Assembly (NCBI RefSeq): GCF_019222765.1 | Contig: NZ_CP078145.1 | Span: 1,054,001 to 1,118,000, forward strand | Origin: Nocardia iowensis | Lineage (GTDB): Bacteria; Actinomycetota; Actinomycetes; Mycobacteriales; Mycobacteriaceae | Reading direction: 5' to 3' | Length of the DNA stretch: 64,000 bases | Part shown: positions 1 through 7,205 of the stretch, piece after piece | Position numbering within the stretch: the stretch's first letter is position 1 | Layout of the letters: every line of letters starts with the position of its first letter | Notes under the pieces: generated by a model | The model's input: the letters and a program-made list of their open reading frames with translations, nothing else | Databases searched by the model: none | Told to the model about the DNA's origin: nothing | Position numbers and translations under genes: made by a program

Positions 1-1287
1 GCCACCAAAGCGGTGGAAAAGTATCGCTCGTCGGTGCTGGCGCTGAGCAAGAACGTGAACACGGTCGGGGAGAACCTCGGGTACACCGCGCAGTGGTTGA
101 GCACAACGAAGCCATGGATGCCAGGCCCCAATGAAGTTTGCAGCAATAGCCGTCTCGACGAGGTACGCCGAAAGTTCAAGGAGCACTACGTCACCGGGTT
201 GAAAAACACCGACGCGGCGTTCCCGATGCTTGCCGACCCGTACAGCACGGTCACCGGCATCAAGGGCGACGGTAAAAACGAAAACAAAGACGGCACAAAT
301 GAAGACAACAAAGACGGCAACAAGGACGGAAATAAGGACGGCAACAAGACCGGGGACTACAAGGACGGGTACAAGCAGGGCTTCGAGGACGCCAAGAACG
401 GCAAGACCGGACCCACCGGCAGCTACGCCGACGGCTACAAACAAGGCTTCGAAGACGCCAAGAACGGGAAGAAGTACGACCCGACCAACGGCGGCAAGGA
501 GGGCGGTACCGGTTCTGGATCCGGTTCCGGCTCGGGATCCGGCGACAAGAAAGGCGGCGGCTCCGGTTCGGAAAGCGGTGACAAGAAAGGCGGTGGGTCC
601 GGCTCGGAAAGCGGTGACAAGAAGGGCGGCGGTTCCGGCTCGCAGGGCGGCGGTCCCGGACCCGGCGGCGGATCGGGCGAATCCAAGAAGCAAGGCGCGG
701 GCCCTGGCCCCGGCCCGGCCGTACCGCCCAAGCCGAACCCGGAGCAAGGGGGTTCGAAGAAGTCGCCCAAGCCCACCGAACCAAGTGTGCCGAAGGTTCC
801 CGGCGAGCAGCCGCGCGCGGGCGACCCGGCGCACACAACTCCGGGCCTACCTAACATGCCCGGTAACGAGTTGCTGAGCACGCTGCTCAACGCGGCGAAA
901 GACGCGACGCAGCTGGTGAATCCGCTGCTGCAAGCCGCAGCGGCCCAGATGCAGGCAGCGGGCCTGCCCGACCCCAACGCACTCGGTGGTGGCCCCGGCC
1001 CCGGACCAGATACCCCCGGGGCCCCTAAAGGGACCGATCCGTCCTCGAAACTCTTTCCGCGAGCGTCGATTCCGGCTGGCACCGGGCAGGCCCTCGGGCC
1101 GAACATCCCGTTCGGCCCCGGCATGCCGCCCGGCGGCCCCCCGGGTACTCCCGGCGCGGCGGGCGCCGGACAGGGCCAACAGGGTCAGCAGGGCCACAAG
1201 CGCGCCAAATTCCTCGATTCACCCTTGCATTTCGAGGAAGACCTCGGCATGCCCGTCGCCGCGGTTCGACCGGTGATCGACCAATGA
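1..1287 (+). CDS. ESX-secreted PPE-like/WXG substrate with Gly/Pro-rich tail (5' end outside window)
   Basis: The frame is open from base 1, so the start lies upstream. Its first ~85 visible residues align with residues ~232-320 of the paralogue at 22912-24912, including the shared core Y-T-x-Q-W-L-S, so about 230 N-terminal residues are probably missing. The visible part has the end of a helical WXG/PPE-like domain, a Lys/Asp/Asn-rich stretch with two copies of DGYKQGFEDAKNGK, and a Gly/Ser-rich stretch with repeated GDKKGGGSGSES. A Pro-rich segment and a C-terminal block with LFPRAS and PFGPG follow; the paralogue has both motifs. The last codons overlap the EspG-family gene as ATGA. Known biology: EspG chaperones bind PPE-type ESX substrates. 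Inference: this is the cognate exported substrate of the next gene. No enzymatic domain is visible. Confidence 0.7.
   Translation, partial: ATKAVEKYRSSVLALSKNVNTVGENLGYTAQWLSTTKPWMPGPNEVCSNSRLDEVRRKFKEHYVTGLKNTDAAFPMLADPYSTVTGIKGDGKNENKDGTNEDNKDGNKDGNKDGNKTGDYKDGYKQGFEDAKNGKTGPTGSYADGYKQGFEDAKNGKKYDPTNGGKEGGTGSGSGSGSGSGDKKGGGSGSESGDKKGGGSGSESGDKKGGGSGSQGGGPGPGGGSGESKKQGAGPGPGPAVPPKPNPEQGGSKKSPKPTEPSVPKVPGEQPRAGDPAHTTPGLPNMPGNELLSTLLNAAKDATQLVNPLLQAAAAQMQAAGLPDPNALGGGPGPGPDTPGAPKGTDPSSKLFPRASIPAGTGQALGPNIPFGPGMPPGGPPGTPGAAGAGQGQQGQQGHKRAKFLDSPLHFEEDLGMPVAAVRPVIDQ
364..471 (+). repeat. Two 42-bp coding repeats (DGYKQGFEDAKNGK)
   Basis: The 14-residue block DGYKQGFEDAKNGK occurs at 364-405 and 430-471, 66 bp apart, inside the charged linker of the substrate gene. 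Codons differ between the copies, so the protein repeat is under selection or the duplication is old. Confidence 0.85.
541..645 (+). repeat. 36-bp tandem coding repeat (GDKKGGGSGSES)
   Basis: About three tandem copies of a 12-residue unit GDKKGGGSGSES lie in the flexible linker of the substrate gene. This is low-complexity sequence prone to length change. Confidence 0.85.
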
Positions 1288-2120
1288 CCGCGACATGGAG
1301 CTTCACCGACTTGGAGTTCAAGGTGTTGTGGGAGCGGCACACCGACGCGCCGCTGCCCGAACCGTTCGTCTATAAGTGCCGCATCGAGTACGACTCCGAC
1401 TACGAGCGGGCGAAGTACCAGACCTGGGAGCGGTTGCGCGCCACCATGGACCGCTCGTTCGACGGTGTGTTGGACACGGTGGCGCGCCCGGACGTCGTGG
1501 TGACGGCGTTCGGCTGGTGTGACGACGAGATGGAGAATCCGGCGAAACGGCTCTGGGTGCACGCCGCCCGCGCGGGCGCGCAGGCATACGTCCTGACTCA
1601 GCTTCCCGGCGAGACCATCCAGCACAGCGGCGGTTTCACGGTGACCGAGTGTGAGCCACGTGATCTGGCCACCGCGGTGGTGGCCACCCTGCCCGCAGTC
1701 GCGGCCGGTCGGCTCCCGTCCGTGGCCATCGTGACCGAGGAGGCGAAGCCCGAGCAACTGTTCGGGCTCGGTAGACCGTTGATCGCCGATGACGGGGAGG
1801 AAACCGCCGGAGCCCGCAGTCTGCGGTTTCTCAGCGCGCAGGCCACCACCACCGGCGTGATCTCGATCCGGCAGGGTTATTCGAAGTTCGGCCCGCGTGG
1901 CGTCCTCGAACAGTTGCTGCTGTGGCGGGATCTGACCGACGACGGTCGCTACGTGATCCCGCTCGACGGCGCGCCGGTCGCGGTGGGTATCGGTGCCAAG
2001 CGTCTGGCGAGGTTGGTCGATGACTCGATCGACGTCGTGGTCGACCGGCTGGAGACCCACTGGGAGACCGGGGACGCCCTGCCCCAAGGCGGATTCCGGC
2101 ACGCCGGGGCGGCATGGTGA
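1284..2120 (+). CDS. ESX secretion-associated protein, EspG family
   Basis: A 278-aa protein. Its pattern fits the EspG family of cytosolic ESX chaperones: N-terminal WSFTDLEFKVLWER, a central QLPGETIQHSGGFTVTEC block, and a C-terminal SKFGPRGVLEQLLLWRDL block. The length is typical of EspG (roughly 260-290 aa). EspG proteins bind PPE-type substrates and keep them soluble for secretion. The ATG at 1284 overlaps the stop of the upstream substrate gene (ATGA), indicating translational coupling. The downstream YezG-like gene overlaps it by 7 bp. The paralogue at 24909-25724 has the same gene neighbours on both sides, so substrate, EspG and YezG-like protein form a repeated unit. Confidence 0.8.
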   Translation: MTATWSFTDLEFKVLWERHTDAPLPEPFVYKCRIEYDSDYERAKYQTWERLRATMDRSFDGVLDTVARPDVVVTAFGWCDDEMENPAKRLWVHAARAGAQAYVLTQLPGETIQHSGGFTVTECEPRDLATAVVATLPAVAAGRLPSVAIVTEEAKPEQLFGLGRPLIADDGEETAGARSLRFLSAQATTTGVISIRQGYSKFGPRGVLEQLLLWRDLTDDGRYVIPLDGAPVAVGIGAKRLARLVDDSIDVVVDRLETHWETGDALPQGGFRHAGAAW

Positions 2121-3334
2121 ACAGCAAAGCGGAAGGTCCCGCCGGGCCGAGGGGAGGGCTCGCCGCAGCGCCGCCGGACATCGCGTTCGCCTTCGATGCC
2201 GACGAGGGCCTGTGGAACGATCGTGCGGAGCCTCCGGTGGATGAGCCTGTCGATACCGCGGCACGGTCGGCGGAGCTGATTCAGCGGATCGTGCGGGAAT
2301 TCACCGCCGTCGCTCCGCCGGGTTGGCAGCAGCTCGATGCGCTGTTCACGCTGTCGGTGGGCGGCGGGATCGTGGTCGCCTATTTCACGGACGTCCAGGG
2401 CAATGCGGTTGCGGTCGAGCCGTCGGCCGAGGCGGTCGAGCTGGCGCACCAGCAGCGCAGGCTGTCCGCTCAGTCGGCGGACGGGCCGTGGTGGCGAATG
2501 CTGGTGCGTGCGAGGCCGTCCGATGCCTGGCAGGTCGAGTACGACCATGGCGAAGAACCGTTTCCGGAGGACCAGCTTTTCGAGCCGGAGGCGTATCGGG
2601 CAGACCTGCTGGCGTTTCCGCGGCAGCGGCTCCCGGTGTGGTTGGCCGCCTATATCGGCCACGGGGGTGCACAACGGCGTGATCCGGGCCGGGCGGCGCA
2701 GGGGGATGCTCGAAAAGCTTTGCCTGCCAGTGGCTTACCGGGCCTGCCCGGGCTGTGGGCGCGATGGGCACTGATCGCGGCGGCGCATGTCGCGACGGGA
2801 TCGGAGTGGGGACCACGAATCCTGCCTGCGCTCGGGTGGTTCGAGGGAAACAGCGGCGGCGGCAGCACTCTGGTGCTGCTGCCCGGTGGACGCGCCGTCC
2901 TGTCGGGCGGGACCTGGGACGCACCCGCGCTCGAAGCCGCTTACAACGGCGGCGCCCAATTGCCCGACCTCTATGCGGGAGCACCGGATTGGCTTGCCGA
3001 TCCGGTGCTGAATCAGCGGGCGGCGAAGGGCTTGCTGTCGTTCTGCTACTGGTGGGACGGCGCGGGTTGGTGGCACGGTGCCTCGCCCGACATCGCCGAG
3101 ATCGCCCCTGCGGTGCCCGAGGTGTGGACGTCGGCAGCCGTGGTGGACGTGGTCACCGCGGTCCTGTCGGAGCGGTCGACGACAGCGTGCGGGCGCGACA
3201 TTGCCGAACTGCTGGTGGCCGCCGAGGCGGGGACGGCCACCCGCACCGCCTTTGCGGAACTGCTCGGCAATGATCCGCACGGTGCGCTCGACGACGGCTA
3301 TTACCAGCTGTTGCTGGCCGGTGTCGGGAAGTAG
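2114..3334 (+). CDS. Protein with YezG/DUF600-like N-terminal region (copy 1)
   Basis: A 406-aa protein of unknown function with two paralogues here (25876-27627 and 28812-30041). Residues ~55-185 contain GPWWRMLV, then VEYDHGEEPFPEDQLF, PEAYRADL and LPVWLAAY. That is the order seen in YezG/DUF600 immunity proteins: a predicted beta segment, then G-x-h-x-h-x-Y-D, then an acidic stretch, then an aromatic helix. The C-terminal half has its own conserved blocks (LPALGWFEG, GGRAVLSGG, LYAGAPDW, GLLSFCYWW) that I do not recognise. The ATG at 2114 overlaps the EspG-family stop by 7 bp, so the two are probably co-translated. The gene converges on dtd with only 7 bp between stops. Function is inferred only: an immunity-like or secretion-accessory role. 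Confidence 0.6.
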   Translation: MVNSKAEGPAGPRGGLAAAPPDIAFAFDADEGLWNDRAEPPVDEPVDTAARSAELIQRIVREFTAVAPPGWQQLDALFTLSVGGGIVVAYFTDVQGNAVAVEPSAEAVELAHQQRRLSAQSADGPWWRMLVRARPSDAWQVEYDHGEEPFPEDQLFEPEAYRADLLAFPRQRLPVWLAAYIGHGGAQRRDPGRAAQGDARKALPASGLPGLPGLWARWALIAAAHVATGSEWGPRILPALGWFEGNSGGGSTLVLLPGGRAVLSGGTWDAPALEAAYNGGAQLPDLYAGAPDWLADPVLNQRAAKGLLSFCYWWDGAGWWHGASPDIAEIAPAVPEVWTSAAVVDVVTAVLSERSTTACGRDIAELLVAAEAGTATRTAFAELLGNDPHGALDDGYYQLLLAGVGK

Positions 3335-3341
3335 CCGGTCG

Positions 3342-3785
3342 TCAGCCTTCGAGCAGCAGCGTCACCGGACCGTCGTTGACCAGGGCGATATGCATGTGCG
3401 CGCCGAACTTGCCGGTGGCCACGGTGGCGCCGAGGTCGCGCATGGCGGCGGTGAAGACGTCCACCAGAGGTTCGGCGACAGCACCAGGGGCGGCGGCCGA
3501 CCAGGACGGGCGCCTGCCCTTGGCGGTGTCGGCGTAGAGGGTGAACTGACTGACCACCAGGACCGGGGCGTCGAGGTCGGCGGCCGAGCGTTCGCCGTCC
3601 AGGATGCGCAGCCGCCATACCTTGTCCGCGAGCGCCCGCGCCATCGCCTCGGTGTCCCCATGTGTCACGCCGACCAAGGCGAGCAGACCGTGCGGTGCGC
3701 CGTGCGCCGCAGGGTCGATACGGCCGACGATCTCGTCGCCGACCGTCACCTTGGCCGAGGTCACTCGCTGTAGCAGGATGCGCAC
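3342..3785 (-). CDS. dtd: D-aminoacyl-tRNA deacylase
   Basis: A 147-aa cytosolic enzyme that hydrolyses D-aminoacyl-tRNAs and Gly-tRNA(Ala), recycling mischarged tRNA. The sequence begins [15 protein letters not shown] and carries both signature motifs: SQFTLYADT mid-protein, and a C-terminal VNDGPVT that matches the conserved N-x-G-P-V-T loop. Length is standard for the family. Translation begins at a GTG (complement of 3783-3785). It is a housekeeping gene on the opposite strand, convergent with the YezG-like gene and divergent from the first CpnT-like cassette, so it marks a border between two blocks of the secretion island. Confidence 0.97.
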   Translation of the reverse strand: MRILLQRVTSAKVTVGDEIVGRIDPAAHGAPHGLLALVGVTHGDTEAMARALADKVWRLRILDGERSAADLDAPVLVVSQFTLYADTAKGRRPSWSAAAPGAVAEPLVDVFTAAMRDLGATVATGKFGAHMHIALVNDGPVTLLLEG

Positions 3786-3967
3786 AGCGGTCGATCATGC
3801 CGTGCCGGGTGCCGACCCCGCCGCGCGGTCCGGCCGAACGCCGAGGCGATGATCGTTCATTGATCCCGGAGTGATCGATCCGAACCCCGAATTACATTCG
3901 GCGACACCGAGAGTTCACTACGGTGCGGTGTCGTGGGGGTCCTGGCGGCGGGCGAACGGTGGATCGA
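3786..3967. promoter_or_regulatory. Divergent intergenic region between dtd and the first CpnT-like cassette
   Basis: These 182 bp separate two divergent genes and should hold promoters for both. I could not identify convincing -35/-10 pairs. The segment around 3848-3882 contains three scattered TGATC cores, which might be an operator, but they form no perfect palindrome. Confidence 0.3.
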
Positions 3968-5923
3968 ATGGGGCTGTACCTCCCCGAGGAACTGCGCTGG
4001 CTCGGCTGGGTAGCGGGCTCGACCTGGCCGGATGGCGACGAGACCAGGATGTGGGAGATCGCCGCCGCGTGGCAGCACGCGGCGACCGAACTGAGATCGC
4101 TGCTGCCGGAGATCGACGGCGCGAAGAACGCGACCATGGCGGCTTACCCGGCCGGTGCGGGCCGGGCGGCGATGGGCGCGAAGTTCGATGAATTGCGCAC
4201 CGGTGACCAATCTTTGGAAACGCTGGCCGGGCTGTTCGAGACGATCTCGAACTCCACCTTCGACACCGGCACCGAGTTGGAAGCCACCAAGCTCACCATC
4301 ATCGTGTCACTGGTGTGGCTGGCGCTGGAAATCCTGTGGGCGTGGGTGTTTCCGCCGACCGCGCCCGCCGCCGAAGCCGCGGCCATCACGACCACCCGAT
4401 CCTTCCTCCGAGTGCTGGAAGACCGGTTGGCCGCCCAAATCCAAAACCTGGCAAAGCGGCTGGGGGCCGCCACCGAAAAACGCTACTTCTTCAAGTCGGT
4501 GGCACAGCAGCGCAGGTTCGTGCTGCCTACCGCCAAGGGCTGGGGTGTCTACGGCGTCAAGTTCCTCGAATCCGGGCTCACCTCGATGGCATTGGACGCG
4601 AGCGTGCAGCTCGGACAGATGGCCGCTGGCCATCGCCGGAACTTCGACGGTCGGCAGTTCGGGATCTCGGCACTCGCCTCGCTCGCCGGCACGCTGCCGT
4701 CGCGGGAGTTCGCGCGGTATCTGGGTTTCGGGCTGGACAAGGCGTTCGGGAAGCAGATCGCGGGGGTGTGGGGCGGGTCCACTATGCGTGGTGCGTTCAT
4801 CGGGGCGTCTGCGGGCGTGGTGAGTTCGGTGATGGGCAACGTGGCTGTCGGTGCGGCCACCGGATCGTGGTCGTCGTTCTCGTCGCCCGCGGGTTGGGTC
4901 GGCGGTATGGCCAGAGGTGGGTTGGTCGGCGGTGCGCGGGGCGGGTTTTCGATGAACACGGTGTCGAAGACCGATATCCGGCGGTTCGCGTGGGCGGACA
5001 AACCGACGAAGGCGGCGGCGCCGCTGGCCACGAGACCCGTTGCTGCGATCGATAATTCGCGGGCGGGTGACGGATCCGCATCGGTGCCGCCCGGTGCCGG
5101 GGTACACACCGCGGCGGCTGGTGACGGGCATTCGTCGGTGGGCTCGCGCAGCTCCGACAGTCGGAGCTTTGTGACGGCGCGGGAAACGGATTCGGCATCG
5201 CATGTATCGCCGCGTGCTTCGGATTCGCATGGGTCGGCCCGTAATTCGGATTCCGGTTCGTACGTGTCGACGCGCGATTCCGACGGTTCGTTCGTCACGG
5301 CGCGGACCGGGTCAGGCGGGGAGGAAGCCCAGCCGGGGACTCGTGGCAGTGGCGGCACCGAGCCGCCGACCTCCTGGTCTTCCTCGGTGGACGGCGGGTG
5401 GAATCCGACCGCCCCGGGCAGTCACGGGTCCACGAGCGCACCAGCTGCCAACGCGGGCGGCGCGACACCGCAGCAAGCTGGGCCAAGCCCAGTTGCGCAG
5501 GCGCCGAGTAACGCGAGCCAGCAACCGAATTCAGCGGTTTCGCGGCCGAGCGGGCCACTGGAGCAGCCTGCCGCTCGTCCGACGCCCCAGACCCCGAGCG
5601 GTGCATCGGCAGCTGGCGTGGGATCGAATACGCCGGTACCGCACGCCGGTTCACGTCCCCCATCGTCGGGCGGTGACGGTTCACCGCAGCACGGCGGTCG
5701 AGACGAAAGCTCGAAGCCATTCCTCGCTCCGGGAAAAGATTTGAAGTCGAAGACCCGGCCCAAGCTGATCGTCGATTGGGGGCCGATGCCTGCGGGGTTC
5801 GAGGCACCGACCGCGCCCGCCGCACCGGACTGGCTGCCGCCCGAGCCCGAACCCGAACCCGAACCCACCGAGCAGACCCCGGATGTCGATGTGGCGTTGC
5901 GGCTGAACGCGGACAGCCGCTGA
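3968..5923 (+). CDS. CpnT-like WXG100-domain protein with disordered tail, no recognisable toxin domain
   Basis: A 652-aa protein. Residues 1-~110 form a WXG100-like helical domain, as in CpnT-type exported toxins, with the shared signature LRWLGWVAGSTWPDGDE and a conserved AYPAGAG. Residues ~110-340 are hydrophobic and Gly-rich, including an apparent transmembrane stretch before VFPPTAP and a GHRRNFD motif shared with the paralogues at 7206 and 10570. Residues ~345-650 are Ser/Gly/Pro-rich and presumably disordered. No catalytic domain is visible. I chose the ATG at 3968 because it aligns with the starts of the paralogues; GTG 3959 and ATG 3923 are in frame upstream. It heads a cassette with the WXG-like (5950) and YbaB-like (6339) genes. 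By analogy with CpnT it could be an exported channel or scaffold. Confidence 0.7.
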   Translation: MGLYLPEELRWLGWVAGSTWPDGDETRMWEIAAAWQHAATELRSLLPEIDGAKNATMAAYPAGAGRAAMGAKFDELRTGDQSLETLAGLFETISNSTFDTGTELEATKLTIIVSLVWLALEILWAWVFPPTAPAAEAAAITTTRSFLRVLEDRLAAQIQNLAKRLGAATEKRYFFKSVAQQRRFVLPTAKGWGVYGVKFLESGLTSMALDASVQLGQMAAGHRRNFDGRQFGISALASLAGTLPSREFARYLGFGLDKAFGKQIAGVWGGSTMRGAFIGASAGVVSSVMGNVAVGAATGSWSSFSSPAGWVGGMARGGLVGGARGGFSMNTVSKTDIRRFAWADKPTKAAAPLATRPVAAIDNSRAGDGSASVPPGAGVHTAAAGDGHSSVGSRSSDSRSFVTARETDSASHVSPRASDSHGSARNSDSGSYVSTRDSDGSFVTARTGSGGEEAQPGTRGSGGTEPPTSWSSSVDGGWNPTAPGSHGSTSAPAANAGGATPQQAGPSPVAQAPSNASQQPNSAVSRPSGPLEQPAARPTPQTPSGASAAGVGSNTPVPHAGSRPPSSGGDGSPQHGGRDESSKPFLAPGKDLKSKTRPKLIVDWGPMPAGFEAPTAPAAPDWLPPEPEPEPEPTEQTPDVDVALRLNADSR

Positions 5924-5949
5924 GCGGCACCAACCAGGAAGGAGCGGTG

Positions 5950-6291
5950 ATGGCGGAAGAAGTGGCGGTCGATCCCGAGCAGCTACGGAAGGCGGCGAAA
6001 CAGGCGGCGCTGATTCAAGAGCGGATCGATGGAGCGTTGCAGAAGTTGCAGGCATCATTGGCCGCGGCAGGCCCTGCTTGGGGCAACGACAGCTTCGGCG
6101 ACAAGTTCGCCGACGGCGAGAAGGGCTACCTCGCCGCACGCGACAACCTGACCAAGGGCACCGAAAACATGGCGAAGACCTTCGGCGACGTGGCGAGCGG
6201 ACAGGAGCAAGCGGCAGATCATCTGGCCGGCCAGGAAGCGGACAGCAGCACCGGCTTCGGGCGGCGTCGAGCACCTCGGACCAAAGTGTGA
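5950..6291 (+). CDS. Small WXG100-like type VII secretion protein (cassette 1)
   Basis: A 113-aa, mostly helical protein beginning MAEEVAVDPEQLRKAAKQAA. The mid-protein turn reads PAWGNDSFGDKF, the W-G-x-D-x-x-G-x-x-F variant shared by the four small proteins in this window, followed by GYLAARDNL. This is the helix-turn-helix layout of WXG100/EspC-like ESX proteins, which dimerise and carry export signals. A strong ribosome binding site (AGGAAGGAG, 5936-5944) sits just before ATG 5950. It lies 26 bp after the CpnT-like gene and 47 bp before a YbaB-like gene. In M. tuberculosis, small Esx proteins (EsxE/EsxF) are encoded with CpnT, so a partner role is likely. The tail ends in a basic RRRAPRTK segment. 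Confidence 0.75.
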   Translation: MAEEVAVDPEQLRKAAKQAALIQERIDGALQKLQASLAAAGPAWGNDSFGDKFADGEKGYLAARDNLTKGTENMAKTFGDVASGQEQAADHLAGQEADSSTGFGRRRAPRTKV

Positions 6292-6338
6292 GCGCAGGGC
6301 CGGGAACGGGCATCGACAGGGACAAGCCGGAGGCTGCG

Positions 6339-6785
6339 ATGACAAATGAACGGCTGAAGGCCGACGCGGCGATGATGATGGACGCCCTGCAGCAGCAGTT
6401 GACCGGCATCGCCGCGATACAGCAACAACGCATGCAGCTGACCGGCACAGCGTCGGTGTGCGACAAGCGGATACAGGTGACCGTGAACGCGAACGGCATT
6501 CTGATCGACACTCGATTTGCCGACGATATCGGCGATCTGACCTTCGAGGAGATCGCCACCGCCATGACCGAGGCCGTCCAGGCCGCCGCCGCCGATGTCG
6601 AACGGCAGGGACATGATCTCCTGCAGCCACTGCGTGCACACAAGGCCCGGCTGCCCAAGCTGTCCGACCTGGTAGAAGGCGCCCCGGATCTCGACGCGCA
6701 CGCACCACGCACGCCACCCGCTGCTGCGCCGTCCCCCGATGGCCCTGTTCGCCCACGTTCGGTTGTGGCCGACCAAGATTGGTGA
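6339..6785 (+). CDS. YbaB/EbfC-like protein (cassette 1)
   Basis: A 148-aa protein starting at ATG 6339. A long N-terminal helix is followed by a small beta element (KRIQVTVNANGILIDTRF) and a second helix (TFEEIATAMTEAVQAAA), the pattern of YbaB/EbfC-family proteins. A Pro-rich tail ends in D-W. YbaB proteins are dimeric nucleoid-associated proteins, but these T7SS-linked relatives are found with WXG cassettes and may have another job. Four full-length paralogues in this window all end in a C-terminal Trp. The protein could be a chaperone or adaptor for the neighbouring CpnT-like protein (inference). Confidence 0.7.
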   Translation: MTNERLKADAAMMMDALQQQLTGIAAIQQQRMQLTGTASVCDKRIQVTVNANGILIDTRFADDIGDLTFEEIATAMTEAVQAAAADVERQGHDLLQPLRAHKARLPKLSDLVEGAPDLDAHAPRTPPAAAPSPDGPVRPRSVVADQDW

Positions 6786-6878
6786 CGTCAGGACATCGTA
6801 AATTCCGGCTCCGGACAGTGGTCGCCGGAGCCCCCGCATGCCATTGTCGGATCTCGGTCGATGAATGGAAGGGATGGC

Positions 6879-7196
6879 ATGGCGGGCAGGGTCGAGGTGA
6901 CGCCGGGGCAGTTGCGCCGTGTCGCAGGCGACATGGGGGAGTTGCGCAGGCGAGTGCACCGCATTCTCGACGACCTGGAGTCCGCGTTGGCCGAACGGGG
7001 TGCGGCCTGGGGTGGTGACGGCTACGGCAGTACCTTCGCCGACGGCGACGCCGGATACCTTGCAGCGCACCAGAATCTGAAGACCGGCATGCAGAACGTC
7101 GCCAGCACGCTCGGCTCGTACGCAGCCGGGCAGTACAGGTCGGCGGACCTGCTCGAGCGGCAGGACATCGCGTCGGGCAAGCGCCTCCGCGGTTAG
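6879..7196 (+). CDS. Small WXG100-like type VII secretion protein (cassette 2)
   Basis: A 105-aa helical protein, MAGRVEVTPGQLRRVAGDMG at the start, with the turn motif AAWGGDGYGSTF and then GYLAAHQNL. It belongs to the same family as the genes at 5950, 9707 and 30062. ATG 6879 is preferred over ATG 6861 because GGAAGGGA at 6867-6874 is well placed as its ribosome binding site, and the paralogue at 30062 also begins MAGRVE. Only 9 bp separate its stop from the next gene, a CpnT-like protein, so the two are co-translated. It is a probable export partner of that protein. Confidence 0.75.
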   Translation: MAGRVEVTPGQLRRVAGDMGELRRRVHRILDDLESALAERGAAWGGDGYGSTFADGDAGYLAAHQNLKTGMQNVASTLGSYAAGQYRSADLLERQDIASGKRLRG

Positions 7197-7205
7197 CGGG
7201 ACGAG

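Noticed and set aside
230..877. Alternate-frame Arg/Thr-rich reading frame inside the first substrate gene
   Set aside because: Its composition is that of an off-frame translation of Lys/Gly-rich repeats; it has no own ribosome binding site or homologue in the paralogous locus.
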